Shown here: positions 23,458 through 31,871 of the stretch, one piece after another | How the letters are laid out: every line of letters starts with the position of its first letter | Position numbering within the stretch: the first letter of the stretch is position 1 | Source: Bacillota bacterium | GTDB taxonomy: Bacteria > Bacillota > Bacilli > Alicyclobacillales > SLC66 | Direction of reading: 5' to 3' | DNA length: 34,800 nucleotides | Assembly: GCA_021821055.1 (NCBI GenBank) | Contig: JAKACX010000022.1 | Coordinates: forward strand, 1 to 34,800 | The notes under the pieces: generated by a model | What the model saw: only the letters and a program-made list of their open reading frames with translations | Databases searched by the model: none | Told to the model about the DNA's origin: nothing | Position numbers and translations under genes: made by a program

Positions 23458-24903
23458 ATGTTCTGGATGCCGTTGCTTCTGATCATCCCGTTGATCGGCA
23501 TTCTCGGATTGATGATCTTTCCCGCTCTGTGCGCACAGTGGACGGCCGTATCCGTCACCGCCGCGAATCTTCTGCTTGTGTTGGGGCGTCTTGTCGGCCT
23601 CTATGGCCGGGGTCCGGGGTCGTTCATGGGGGTTTTGCAACTCACCGGGCTGGGACTGTTCATCACGTGCATCACCCTGTTTGTCGGTTTCACCGCAACC
23701 CTGTATTCAACGCACTATATGAAAACGGCGGAGTTTCGCCATCCTGCGGACAAAGGTCGTACGCGCACGTATTTTCTCTTGGTCCTGGTCTTCTATTTCA
23801 CGCTGACAGGGGTGCCCCTGTTCGAAAATGCCGTGTTGACCTGGGTGTTTATCGAAGCCACGGCCTTGGCGTCCGTGTTGCTGGTCGACTTCCATCGCAC
23901 CAAAGGGACGATCGAGGCGTCGTGGAAGTATCTCATCATCATGGAGTTCGGCGGCCTCTGCGCGCTGTTCGGAACGCTCGTCCTGCTGTTTGCGCAGCCG
24001 CATCAGGCAGTCGCGTCGACCTGGACGGAGTTGCAGCAGGTTGCGCCGCAGATCTCGCACAAGGCACTCCAACTGGCCTTTGTGCTGGGCCTGGTGGGCT
24101 ACGGCGCGAAGACGGGGCTGACCCCGTTTCACTTCTGGTTGCCGGACGCGCACAGCCAGGCTCCGTCTCCGGTCAGCGGCATGCTGAGCGGCATCAAACT
24201 CAACTGTGCGTTCTACGGCGTCCTGCGCTTCATGTCCGTCGCGGACGCCGGCGGGATCTACTGGTTCGCCCACGCCGCCCTGCTTGTCCTGGGCGTGGCG
24301 ACCGTGCTTGTGGCCGTGCTCATGATGATTTCCCAGCATGACTACAAACGCCTTTTCGCTTATTCCAGTTCCGAAAACATGGGAATGATCGCAATCGGTT
24401 TTTCGCTCGGACCGATCGGCGCGCTCGGCGGATTCCTTCAGATGATCAATCACTCGCTCATCAAGTCCATGCTCTTTTATCAGTCGGGTGAACTGCTGCA
24501 CGCGACGGGGACAACGGACATGAAGGGGCTGCGGGGCGTCGCCCGCGTCTGGCCGTGGGCCGGGGGGACGCTGATGCTCGCCATGCTGGCGATTGCCGGG
24601 GCGCCGCCGTTCGGACTGTTCATCAGTGAATTGATCATCGTGTACGCACTGTTCCACTCGGCCGTACCGCTGCTCGGCGTCCTTGTGCTCCTTTTGCTGA
24701 TCATCCTGTTTGCAAGCTTCCTGCGGTATGCGATGCAGATCGGGTACGGCGAGGGTTCCCAACACCTGGACCGGTTTCGCGAACGGTACGGCAAGTCCTG
24801 GGCGTCTGCGGCGCCGTTTGGCGTTCACATCGCGCTGGTGCTCGCCTTTGGCATGCTGCTGCCGTTCGGGATCTCGGCGTTGCACCTGCTGTCGCTGGGG
24901 TAA
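23458..24903 (+). CDS. HyfF-like (NuoN/MrpD-type) proton-translocating subunit
   Basis: A 481-residue antiporter-like subunit with about 14 hydrophobic helices. Key ionisable residues of the proton channel are present: Glu133 in WVFIEATALAS (TM5) and Lys218 in GYGAKTGLTPFHFWLPDAHS (TM7). The family loop AHSQAPSPVSGMLSGIKLN and the broken-helix region YKRLFAYSSSENMGMIAIGF are also present. GAGGGGGTGAGG precedes the ATG. It is one of two such subunits in the operon; the other is the last gene. It should couple electron transfer by the peripheral arm to H+ or Na+ movement. Confidence 0.92.
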   Translation: MFWMPLLLIIPLIGILGLMIFPALCAQWTAVSVTAANLLLVLGRLVGLYGRGPGSFMGVLQLTGLGLFITCITLFVGFTATLYSTHYMKTAEFRHPADKGRTRTYFLLVLVFYFTLTGVPLFENAVLTWVFIEATALASVLLVDFHRTKGTIEASWKYLIIMEFGGLCALFGTLVLLFAQPHQAVASTWTELQQVAPQISHKALQLAFVLGLVGYGAKTGLTPFHFWLPDAHSQAPSPVSGMLSGIKLNCAFYGVLRFMSVADAGGIYWFAHAALLVLGVATVLVAVLMMISQHDYKRLFAYSSSENMGMIAIGFSLGPIGALGGFLQMINHSLIKSMLFYQSGELLHATGTTDMKGLRGVARVWPWAGGTLMLAMLAIAGAPPFGLFISELIIVYALFHSAVPLLGVLVLLLLIILFASFLRYAMQIGYGEGSQHLDRFRERYGKSWASAAPFGVHIALVLAFGMLLPFGISALHLLSLG

Positions 24904-25055
24904 CGGGCAGTCGACGCTGCGCGGCGGCAGGGCGGTACGGCGGTACGGCGAAACTGATCTGGGGCGACATCATGGGCGAGCGGCGACATGGCCCGGCGCC
25001 GAGGCCGCCTGGCAACATGACCGTGGGGGCGCAACTCGGAAGGAGGTGCGATGGG

Positions 25056-26642
25056 ATGGAGACGGTGGACTGGGTGGCGCCAGCGAGGCTCGCGCCGACG
25101 CTCCCGTGGCAGGGATGGCGGATGGATGCGCGCCGGGACGGCGTGGAGGATATGGTCGCTGACGTTGCACAGGGGCTTGTGAGCGGGCGAACGGAGCTTC
25201 TGTACTATGGCTTCGCGCCGGGCGACGACCTTGACGATCGCGCCGACCGCGAAGCCGCCGGGAAGCGCGACAGGGGCGCGACGGGCGACCGCGACGCTCC
25301 TGCCGAACGCGGCGACGGGCGCAGCCGGGAGCTGCTGGCCGTCACCTGTGATCATTCGCAGCGCGAGGTCCTTTGGCGCTTCGGCCGCTGCGAGGCAGGG
25401 CAGTCCGGCTTTCCGTCGCTGGCGGCGCACTTTAAAGGAGTGCTGTGGACGGAACGGGAGATGTGGGAGAAGACCGGATGCACTCCCGTCGGGCACCCTG
25501 ACCTGCGGCCCATCATGCACCCTGAAGAGTGCCTTCCTGACCCTGTGGCGCGCGGTGCAGGCACGTTCCACCTCCCGCTGGGTCCCGTGCGCGCGGATGT
25601 CAGTGAGTCGGGCTTCTTTCTGTTTGACACGCTGGGCGAACAGATCATGCACATGCAGCCGCAACTCTTCTACAAGCACCGCGACATCGAAAGTCTTGCG
25701 CGGGGAATGAGCCCCGAAGACGCGCTGCTTCTGGCGGAACGGATATCGGGCACGTCGACGGTGGCGCACGCGACCGCCTTTTGCCGCGCCGCAGAGCAGG
25801 CGCTCGGGTGCGGTTCATCGCGGGAAATTGAGATGGAGCGCGTGCTGTTCGGCGAAATGGAGCGTCTGTACAATCACGTTCACGACTTTTCCCAACTCGC
25901 CTCCGCGACCGGAATGACGGTGGCGCAGGCGCAACTCGCGCGCGCCAAGGAAGAACTGCTGCGGCTGAACGCGCAGGTGACCGGTTCGCGCTATCTGCGC
26001 GGAGCGGTCGCACTTGGACGATCTGCGTCGGTCGACTGGGCGGCCGGGGCGGCGCGACTGGCAGCGGAACTTCCAGCCATTGATCGGCGGGTGCGCCATT
26101 TCCTCGAGTTGTTGCAGAACACGCCGACATTTGTCGATCGACTTCGGCCGACCGGCATCGTGGAGGAGGAGTGGGCAAAGGGTTACGGGACTGTCGGACC
26201 GGTCGCCAGGGCATGCGGCCTGGCCGTGGATGTGCGGTCGGATTGCCTGAGCCACCTCTACGAGTCGACCGGGCATGCCTGTATGACGGCGGAGGACGCG
26301 TTTGGCGACGCCCTGTCCCGCTTTCGGGTGCGCGTGCGCGAATGGGGTGTCTCTCTGGACATCGTGACGAAACTGCTGCCCTTGCTCGGCGCGTCGTCCT
26401 CCGTGGACGCAGGATCGCCGCACGCCGCGGGCAGGGGAATCGGTGTGGCCGAATCTCCGCGCGGACGCGTCGGCCACGTGCTCTTCTGCGACGGAGGCAA
26501 GGTGGTTTCGTGGGGCATACGCGCCGCGTCGGCGTGGAATTGGCCGGTCTTCGGCCTTGCAACTGCCAACGGCAATATCCAGACGGATTTTCCCATCATC
26601 GATGCGAGTTTCGCTCTGTCGTACGCCGGTTTGGACAGGTAG
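25056..26642 (+). CDS. Large subunit (HyfG/NuoCD-like) lacking NiFe-binding cysteines
   Basis: A 528-residue fusion of a NuoC-like domain (about 20-165, with an acidic/Arg-rich insertion at 55-92) and a NuoD/hydrogenase large-subunit domain (about 170-528). FYKHRDIESLARG and the AERI-x-G-x-S...AHATAFCRAAE region align with group 4 hydrogenases. In true enzymes the first motif is RICGICS; here it is RISGTST (Ser231, Ser234). The C-terminal DPCxxC motif is replaced by IDASFALSYAGLDR. All four metal-binding Cys are gone, so no NiFe centre can form. This places it among Ehr (energy-converting hydrogenase-related) proteins. ATG 25056 has GGAAGGAGG upstream and fits best; several earlier in-frame starts exist. 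Confidence 0.9.
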   Translation: METVDWVAPARLAPTLPWQGWRMDARRDGVEDMVADVAQGLVSGRTELLYYGFAPGDDLDDRADREAAGKRDRGATGDRDAPAERGDGRSRELLAVTCDHSQREVLWRFGRCEAGQSGFPSLAAHFKGVLWTEREMWEKTGCTPVGHPDLRPIMHPEECLPDPVARGAGTFHLPLGPVRADVSESGFFLFDTLGEQIMHMQPQLFYKHRDIESLARGMSPEDALLLAERISGTSTVAHATAFCRAAEQALGCGSSREIEMERVLFGEMERLYNHVHDFSQLASATGMTVAQAQLARAKEELLRLNAQVTGSRYLRGAVALGRSASVDWAAGAARLAAELPAIDRRVRHFLELLQNTPTFVDRLRPTGIVEEEWAKGYGTVGPVARACGLAVDVRSDCLSHLYESTGHACMTAEDAFGDALSRFRVRVREWGVSLDIVTKLLPLLGASSSVDAGSPHAAGRGIGVAESPRGRVGHVLFCDGGKVVSWGIRAASAWNWPVFGLATANGNIQTDFPIIDASFALSYAGLDR

Positions 26643-26671
26643 ACGGCCGGTGCAGAAAGGGGACCTCTCCT

Positions 26672-27031
26672 ATGTGGGCAAAGTGGCTTCTGGCCGGGCT
26701 GGCGAGTGGGCGCGTCACCACGACGTACCCCCGGCATCGCGAGCGGGAATTGCCGAAGTATCGGGTGCACAGCGTTCCCGTCATGAATCGTCCGTGTAGT
26801 GACTTCGGCTGTGCGGAGTGTGCGGAGGCCTGCCCCACGGACGCGATCACCATCGTCCAGGAACGGGGCCGTGACGCTGTTCGCCTCGATGTGGCGGCCT
26901 GCATCGCCTGCGGCCGGTGCGTCGACCGGTGTCCTGACGGCGTCTTCGCGTGGCCGGAAGCGATTGACCGGGCGGAGGCCAGCCGGGAACGGCTCATCTC
27001 GACGGAGGAGGCGACGACCCATGACGGCTGA
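26672..27031 (+). CDS. HyfH/NuoI-like 2[4Fe-4S] ferredoxin subunit
   Basis: A 119-residue electron-transfer subunit linking the small subunit to an unknown redox partner. Cluster one is bound by Cys42, Cys47, Cys50 and Cys54 (PCSDFGCAECAEACP), with a C-x4-C spacing rather than the usual C-x2-C. Cluster two is bound by Cys77, Cys80, Cys83 and Cys87 (CIACGRCVDRCP). AAAGGGG lies upstream of the ATG. Its end overlaps the start of the next gene by 11 bases. Confidence 0.92.
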   Translation: MWAKWLLAGLASGRVTTTYPRHRERELPKYRVHSVPVMNRPCSDFGCAECAEACPTDAITIVQERGRDAVRLDVAACIACGRCVDRCPDGVFAWPEAIDRAEASRERLISTEEATTHDG

Positions 27032-27512
27032 TCGCGTCGGGGCGTTGGCGGACTGGGATGACCTGGACGAGCGGGGCATGAGCAAGCGGCTCGCCGGTTA
27101 CTTTGGACACTCGCTGCACATCAGGCACATCGATGTCGGGTCGTGCAACGCGTGTGAGTCAGAGGTCCTTGCCCTCAGCAATCCGTACTACAATCTCCAT
27201 CGACTGGGACTGTTTTTCACGCATTCACCCCGGCACGCCGACGTCCTGCTGGTGACCGGGGCATTGACCGCGGCCATGGCGCCGGTGCTGCGCGAAACGT
27301 ACGACGCCATGCCCCGGCCGCGCCTGGTCGTGGCAGTCGGCGTGTGCGCGCTGCACGGCGGCGTGTTTGCGAACAGCTCCCGTTTTATGGGCCCGGTCGA
27401 CAGCGTGTTGCCGGTTGACGCCTATATTCCTGGCTGCCCGCCGAATCCTTACGCGTTGCTCAATGGACTGCGGCAGGCCATCCTGTCGCGCGAGGGGGTG
27501 AAGCTCAAGTGA
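27021..27512 (+). CDS. HyfI/NuoB-like small subunit ([4Fe-4S])
   Basis: A 163-residue subunit carrying the cluster proximal to the active-site cavity. The four ligands are Cys42, Cys45 (GSCNACESEVLAL), Cys109 (VGVCALHGG) and Cys139 (YIPGCPPNPY), the arrangement seen in HyfI/HycG rather than the adjacent-Cys pair of NuoB. All ligands are intact although the partner large subunit has lost its metal site, so the electron path is still maintained. Its TGA overlaps the following GTG by three bases (GTGA). Confidence 0.93.
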   Translation: MTADRVGALADWDDLDERGMSKRLAGYFGHSLHIRHIDVGSCNACESEVLALSNPYYNLHRLGLFFTHSPRHADVLLVTGALTAAMAPVLRETYDAMPRPRLVVAVGVCALHGGVFANSSRFMGPVDSVLPVDAYIPGCPPNPYALLNGLRQAILSREGVKLK

Positions 27513-29620
27513 CCGCACTCTTTTGGACGACGGTGCTGATGTTTCTCATCGTGCCGCCGGTTGCCGTCGCAACCGCGAAGCTGCGAAACAGCGGGCTGAT
27601 TACGTGGACTTATCTATCAATTGTCTGCCTGGGGCAGTCTGTCTTCGGTCTTGCCGGGTTGCTTGGGAACAAGACGATCCAGATTGCGACGACGCCGGGG
27701 ATCGGGATTTTCGGCCCGTGGACATTTGCCGCCGACCCGCTCGGCGACCTGCTGTTCATGATTATGGGCCTGATTGGCGCGGCGTCGTTTATTTATGCGG
27801 GCGGGCACGCGCGCCTGAAGCGTCCGGGAACTTCCCATGTGTTGCAGAGCGTGGTCGCGGCGCAGTATGTCTTTATCAGCTTTCTGCTGACGGCGCAGAA
27901 CGGGCTGCCCATGCTGATCGCGTGGGAGGCGATGTCGCTGTGCGCATACGCGTATGTCCTGGTCAATCACCGCCAGAAGCGGGTGCGCCGCGCCGCGTTT
28001 GTCACGCTGGTTGCGAGTGAATTCGGCTTTCTGCTGTTGGTTGCGGCATTTGTCCTCGCCGCGACGCCGGGCGGGTCGCTCGAGATCGTTCAGATGCACG
28101 CGGCGCTGGTCCATCGGGCAGAATCCATCCGGGCGGTCATTTTTCTGCTCGCTCTGTTCGGGTTTGGCGTCAAGAGCGGCGTGGCGCCGATGCAGTTCTG
28201 GATGCCCGAGGCGTATGACGCGACTCCACCGCACTTGAACGCGGTGTTGGCCGGGGCGCTCTTGAATCTGGGACTGTTCGGGATCCTGCGGGTCTACTCG
28301 TTCACGTTTCCGCTGCCGGAGGCGCTCGGCGTCGCGGTCGTGGCTCTGGGCGCGGCAGGTGTCTTTTTCGGGGCGCTGTACGCGGTGTTCGAGAAGCGGA
28401 TGCGCCGCATCCTGGCGTTTTCCAGTATTGAAAATGTGGGATTCATGATTGTGGCAATCGGACTCGTCGTCAGTTTTTCACGCGCCGGGTCCACACGGCT
28501 TGCCGCGGTGGCAATGACGGCCCTGTTTGTGCAGATGGTTTCTCACGCCTTTGCCAAGTCGCTGTGCTTTCTCACCGCAGGGGAAATCAGTCGGCGGACG
28601 GGCCAGCACGAACTGGATGGACTGGGCGGCCTGTGGCGCGTCTTCCCCGCCTCCTCGCTCGCATTTCTGGTCGGCGCGCTCACACTGGCGGCTGTCGCCC
28701 CGTTCAGCGGTTTTGTCGCGGAGTGGCTGGTGTTTCAGTCTCTGTTGCAGACCTATCAAGGACTCACCGGGTTTGAACAGGCCATCGTCGCGCTGTTCGG
28801 AGCGGTCGCGGCGGTCGGCGCCGCCCTGGCGTTCACCGCGTTTCTTCGCCTGATCGCATTCATTTTCTCCGGCAGGGCGCGGTCGGACGATGTCGCGAAG
28901 CGGGTCTCCCAGGCGCGCGCGTCGCAAGCGGCAGGCGCAGGAGTGGGGCTGCTGGCCGTCTTGTCGGCCGTTTATGGATTCTTCCCGACGGCGTTTCTCG
29001 GCCTGCTCAGCCGGGTCGTGGCGAACCTTCCGCCGTACCGCAGCGTGTTTTCCAGCATGGTTCCCGACGTCTTCCAGCACCCCGCGGTCAATCAGCCGCT
29101 GGTCGCGCTCGGCGGGCAGTTGTTCGCGTTCTTGCCCATGCCGGGCGCGATTGTCGAGCCCGGATCCGGTGTGGCCGCCATCTCCCCGACCTACCTGTTG
29201 TGGTGGTTTATCGTGTTTGCCGTCCTGGCCCTGTTTCTCGCGCGCTCCGTGCGCCGCGGCCCGTATCGCAGGCGCTCCGCGCCACCGTGGCTGGGAGGGC
29301 GGGCGAAGGAACCGCGGCAGGCGCAATACACCGCGACCGCGTACGCCAATCCGTACCGCATGTACTGGGCCCCGGTGCTGCATTTTCAGGTCCGTCGCCG
29401 CGTCACGCGGGGGGATGCGGCGCTGCCGCTGCAGGTCGAGGTGTCCACCGGCGTCCGTCCGCTGCTCGAGAGTGACATCTACCGGCCGTTGCTGCGCCGC
29501 GCCCGCAGGTTTTTGAGCCGTGGATTGCGCTGGATTGCGCACGGGTACCTGTGGGCGTACCTCGCTCTCATGCTACTGGTGTTGGTCATCTTCCTCATTT
29601 CAGCGTTGCTGTTGAATTAG
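27509..29620 (+). CDS. HyfB-like (NuoL/N-type) proton-translocating subunit
   Basis: A 703-residue membrane protein with about 16 hydrophobic helices, the second antiporter-like subunit of the complex. Glu140 (IAWEAMSLCAYAYV) and Lys222 (GFGVKSGVAPMQFWMPEAYD) are the conserved channel residues; MRRILAFSSIENVGFMI is the broken-helix segment. A long hydrophilic segment (about 585-670) lies before a last C-terminal helix (about 680-703), as in HyfB/HycC proteins. The GTG start is within the preceding gene's stop, indicating tight coupling. It closes the operon; no HyfD, HyfJ, formate dehydrogenase or Hyp maturation gene is present. Confidence 0.92.
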   Translation: MTALFWTTVLMFLIVPPVAVATAKLRNSGLITWTYLSIVCLGQSVFGLAGLLGNKTIQIATTPGIGIFGPWTFAADPLGDLLFMIMGLIGAASFIYAGGHARLKRPGTSHVLQSVVAAQYVFISFLLTAQNGLPMLIAWEAMSLCAYAYVLVNHRQKRVRRAAFVTLVASEFGFLLLVAAFVLAATPGGSLEIVQMHAALVHRAESIRAVIFLLALFGFGVKSGVAPMQFWMPEAYDATPPHLNAVLAGALLNLGLFGILRVYSFTFPLPEALGVAVVALGAAGVFFGALYAVFEKRMRRILAFSSIENVGFMIVAIGLVVSFSRAGSTRLAAVAMTALFVQMVSHAFAKSLCFLTAGEISRRTGQHELDGLGGLWRVFPASSLAFLVGALTLAAVAPFSGFVAEWLVFQSLLQTYQGLTGFEQAIVALFGAVAAVGAALAFTAFLRLIAFIFSGRARSDDVAKRVSQARASQAAGAGVGLLAVLSAVYGFFPTAFLGLLSRVVANLPPYRSVFSSMVPDVFQHPAVNQPLVALGGQLFAFLPMPGAIVEPGSGVAAISPTYLLWWFIVFAVLALFLARSVRRGPYRRRSAPPWLGGRAKEPRQAQYTATAYANPYRMYWAPVLHFQVRRRVTRGDAALPLQVEVSTGVRPLLESDIYRPLLRRARRFLSRGLRWIAHGYLWAYLALMLLVLVIFLISALLLN

Positions 29621-29651
29621 GCTCGCATTTGCGGGCTGGGGAGGGGTCCAG

Positions 29652-30410
29652 ATGGCGGACCACAGACGTTCGCTCCATGTCGGAGAGATTGTGCAGGCGC
29701 AGGTCCGGGCGCTCGATCACAGCGGCGCGTGGATCGAGATCGAGGGTCAAAGCGCCTTTGTTCCGCTCGCGGAGATCGCCTGGTTTGAGGTTGAACACCC
29801 GGCGATCATGCTGCGCGTCGGGGACCGGGTCCAGGTGCGGGTGCTCGGGAGGACGGGTCAAGGAGTTCTGGAGTGCTCTATCCGCAAATTGGAGAGACCG
29901 GGCCCCACGGGGCAGGTCCTGACGGTGACGGCCGTGGTGGAGACGCCGAAGCACAGTTCCAATGTGTACCGGTACAGCGAACAGTACCACGCTTTTACAC
30001 TGTATCGCGCGCTGCATTTCCCGGCACGCTGCCCGTTTGAAATCGGCTATCTGCCTGGCACCAGGGGCGCGGACGGCGAGCCGCTGCGGATGGTCATTCT
30101 GCTGACCAACGGCACCTTTCCGGGGTGTGAGCTCACGTGTCGCGTCGTGGGCCTGCTGCGGGTCGAGGACGCGGCGGGCCCCGACGCAAAGCTCCTGGGG
30201 GTGGTCGCGGTTGACCCGAATTTTGCCGATGTGTACGACGTGACCGATGTCTCGCATCACTCCCTGCGCAAAGTGGTGCATAATTTTCACCTCTTGCGTT
30301 CGGTGGAGCGCGAGTCGTTCACTGTGCGGGGCTGGGAGCGCGCCGGCGCGGCGCACCAGGCGATCCAGGAAGCCACGGAGCGCAGCGCGGACGCGGATGC
30401 GGACATGTGA
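29652..30410 (+). CDS. S1 RNA-binding domain fused to a degenerate family I pyrophosphatase domain
   Basis: A 252-residue soluble protein. Residues 8-78 form an S1/OB fold (VGEIVQAQVRALDHSGAWIE, LRVGDRVQVRVLG, LECSIRKL). Residues about 91-240 align with soluble family I inorganic pyrophosphatase, including TNGTFPGCELTCRVVGLLRV and GPDAKLLGVVAVD. Several catalytic positions are changed against the neighbour. KYE is VYR (105-107), YGY is IGY, DG-x-PLD is DGEPLR, and the late Tyr-Lys pair is Leu-Arg. The Arg119 and the AAGPDAK acidic/Lys group are kept. It starts 31 bases after the membrane operon with GGGGAGGGG in front, so it may be co-transcribed. Binding RNA or a nucleotide-like ligand is more likely than PPi hydrolysis. 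Confidence 0.8.
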   Translation: MADHRRSLHVGEIVQAQVRALDHSGAWIEIEGQSAFVPLAEIAWFEVEHPAIMLRVGDRVQVRVLGRTGQGVLECSIRKLERPGPTGQVLTVTAVVETPKHSSNVYRYSEQYHAFTLYRALHFPARCPFEIGYLPGTRGADGEPLRMVILLTNGTFPGCELTCRVVGLLRVEDAAGPDAKLLGVVAVDPNFADVYDVTDVSHHSLRKVVHNFHLLRSVERESFTVRGWERAGAAHQAIQEATERSADADADM

Positions 30411-30483
30411 CACCGTTGTGCAGGGCGCCGCAGCAGCAGAGCGAGCGGTCATACATCATGAGTTCGAAAGGAATGCAGCGCAG

Positions 30484-31002
30484 ATGACACAGGAATTATT
30501 GGCCGTGGAAGTCGTCGAAATTCCCAAGGGAAACCGCAACAAGTACGAGATGAACAGGGACACGGGGAGTTTCCATCTCGACCGCGTGCTGCATTCTGCC
30601 ATCCAGTATCCTGTGGAGTACGGTTATGTGCCGGATACGCTCGCGAGAGACGGGGCGCCGCTTGACATCATGAGCTTGGTCACGAATCCAACGTTTCCCG
30701 GGTGCGTCATTGAGTGCAGGGTGATTGGTGTGCTGCGTATGGCGGATGAGTTCGGGGAGGATGACAAGCTGCTGGCCGTTCCGGTCAGAGACGCGCGCTT
30801 CTCGCGTGTGCAGGCACTGACTGACGTGCCAGAGCATGACCTGAAGGAGATTGCCCATTTCTTTGCCGTGTACAGGAATCTTGACGATGAGCGCGCGTCC
30901 GTGCTTGGGTGGGAAAATGCCGACTACGCGCGCAAGGTCCTGCGCGAATGCAGGGAGCGCTGGCAGGCGGCGGGAGGCTCGGGATCGCGGACAGCGCCGT
31001 GA
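30484..31002 (+). CDS. Family I inorganic pyrophosphatase-like protein
   Basis: A 172-residue protein of normal length for bacterial soluble pyrophosphatase, which splits PPi to two phosphates. Lys20 and Glu22 (NKYEM), Arg34, YGY at 46-48, Asp56 and Asp61 (DGAPLD), and Asp88, Asp93 and Lys95 (DEFGEDDK) match catalytic residues. The Asp expected at position 58 (second Asp of DGDPLD, the proposed general base) is Ala, and the late Tyr-Lys pair is Tyr-Arg. Activity may therefore be weak or altered. ATG 30484 has only AAAGGAA at a rather long distance. It is clearly a paralogue of the fusion protein just upstream. Confidence 0.85.
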   Translation: MTQELLAVEVVEIPKGNRNKYEMNRDTGSFHLDRVLHSAIQYPVEYGYVPDTLARDGAPLDIMSLVTNPTFPGCVIECRVIGVLRMADEFGEDDKLLAVPVRDARFSRVQALTDVPEHDLKEIAHFFAVYRNLDDERASVLGWENADYARKVLRECRERWQAAGGSGSRTAP

Positions 31003-31131
31003 GCACGGTGGGCGCGTGCCGTACGCCTCCGCCTGCCGTGCGCCTCGGCATCCGTGTTATGATGGTCGCGGCGGCGTACGTGATGGTCTGTACCCGCGTC
31101 TTGAGCGATCATGAAGACAAAGGGGAACGAC

Positions 31132-31818
31132 GTGAGCGACAGCGTGACGGTTCGGCTGCTGGAGATTTACGAGCGCTTGTTCGCGCACTATGGAGACCGC
31201 CGGTGGTGGCCGGCTGATACGGCGGAGGAAGTGATCATTGGCGCGATTCTCGTGCAGAACGTGGCGTGGAAGAATGTCGAGCGGGCGATCACACAACTGC
31301 GCGCCAAGGGATGGCTCACACTCGCGGCCCTGCGCGAGGCGGCGGCGGGGGACATCGAGGAGTGCATCGTGTCGACGCTGTACTATCGGATGAAGGCGCG
31401 CAAGCTGAAGGCGTTCGCCGCCATGGTGCACGAAGAGTTCGGCGGCGACGCGAACCTGTTGCTGGCGCTGCCTGCGGATGACCTGCGCGCGCGTCTGCTC
31501 GGTGTTTGGGGCGTCGGCCCGGAGACCGCGGACGACATGGTGTTGTACGCCGCGCGCCAGCCGTCCTTTGTCGTGGACGCGTACACGCGGCGCATCTTTT
31601 TTCGGCTCGGCGTCACGCGGGAGAATGCGACGTACGACGAACTGCGGGATTTTTTCATGCGCCACCTGCCGGTCGACGTCGGCTTGTACAACCAGTATCA
31701 CGCTCTCATCGACGCCCTCGGCCACGCGCTGTGTCTGAGCAGGCGTCCCCGCTGCGGCGAATGCCCGCTGCGGTCTCTGTGTCCGTCTTGTGCGGCGCAG
31801 CCGGTGGGCGGAGAATAG
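31132..31818 (+). CDS. Endonuclease III-like HhH-GPD DNA repair protein
   Basis: A 228-residue iron-sulfur DNA glycosylase homologue. The helix-hairpin-helix is LLGVWGVGPETADDMVLYA with catalytic Asp149 in FVVDAYTRRIFFRLG. The C-terminal cluster loop Cys201-x6-Cys208-x2-Cys211-x5-Cys217 is complete for [4Fe-4S]. The catalytic Lys of true Nth (PGVGRKTA) is Glu here (GVGPETAD), as in the branch annotated only as endonuclease III domain proteins, so it may be a monofunctional glycosylase. GTG 31132 is chosen because AAAGGGG lies six bases upstream; ATG 31111 has no ribosome binding site. Confidence 0.9.
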   Translation: MSDSVTVRLLEIYERLFAHYGDRRWWPADTAEEVIIGAILVQNVAWKNVERAITQLRAKGWLTLAALREAAAGDIEECIVSTLYYRMKARKLKAFAAMVHEEFGGDANLLLALPADDLRARLLGVWGVGPETADDMVLYAARQPSFVVDAYTRRIFFRLGVTRENATYDELRDFFMRHLPVDVGLYNQYHALIDALGHALCLSRRPRCGECPLRSLCPSCAAQPVGGE

Positions 31819-31871
31819 CGGATGGGCCGCTCGGCCTAACCCGCCGCCCCGCGCTCCGCTGCCGTCCGGCG

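Noticed and set aside
21762-23558. 598-residue minus-strand open frame across the HyfC/HyfE-like genes
   Set aside because: Antisense shadow of membrane proteins, rich in Gln/His/Arg/Asp; no recognisable fold.
21840-29620. Formate hydrogenlyase or true hydrogenase-4
   Set aside because: No formate dehydrogenase or maturation genes, and the large subunit lacks all NiFe-binding cysteines.
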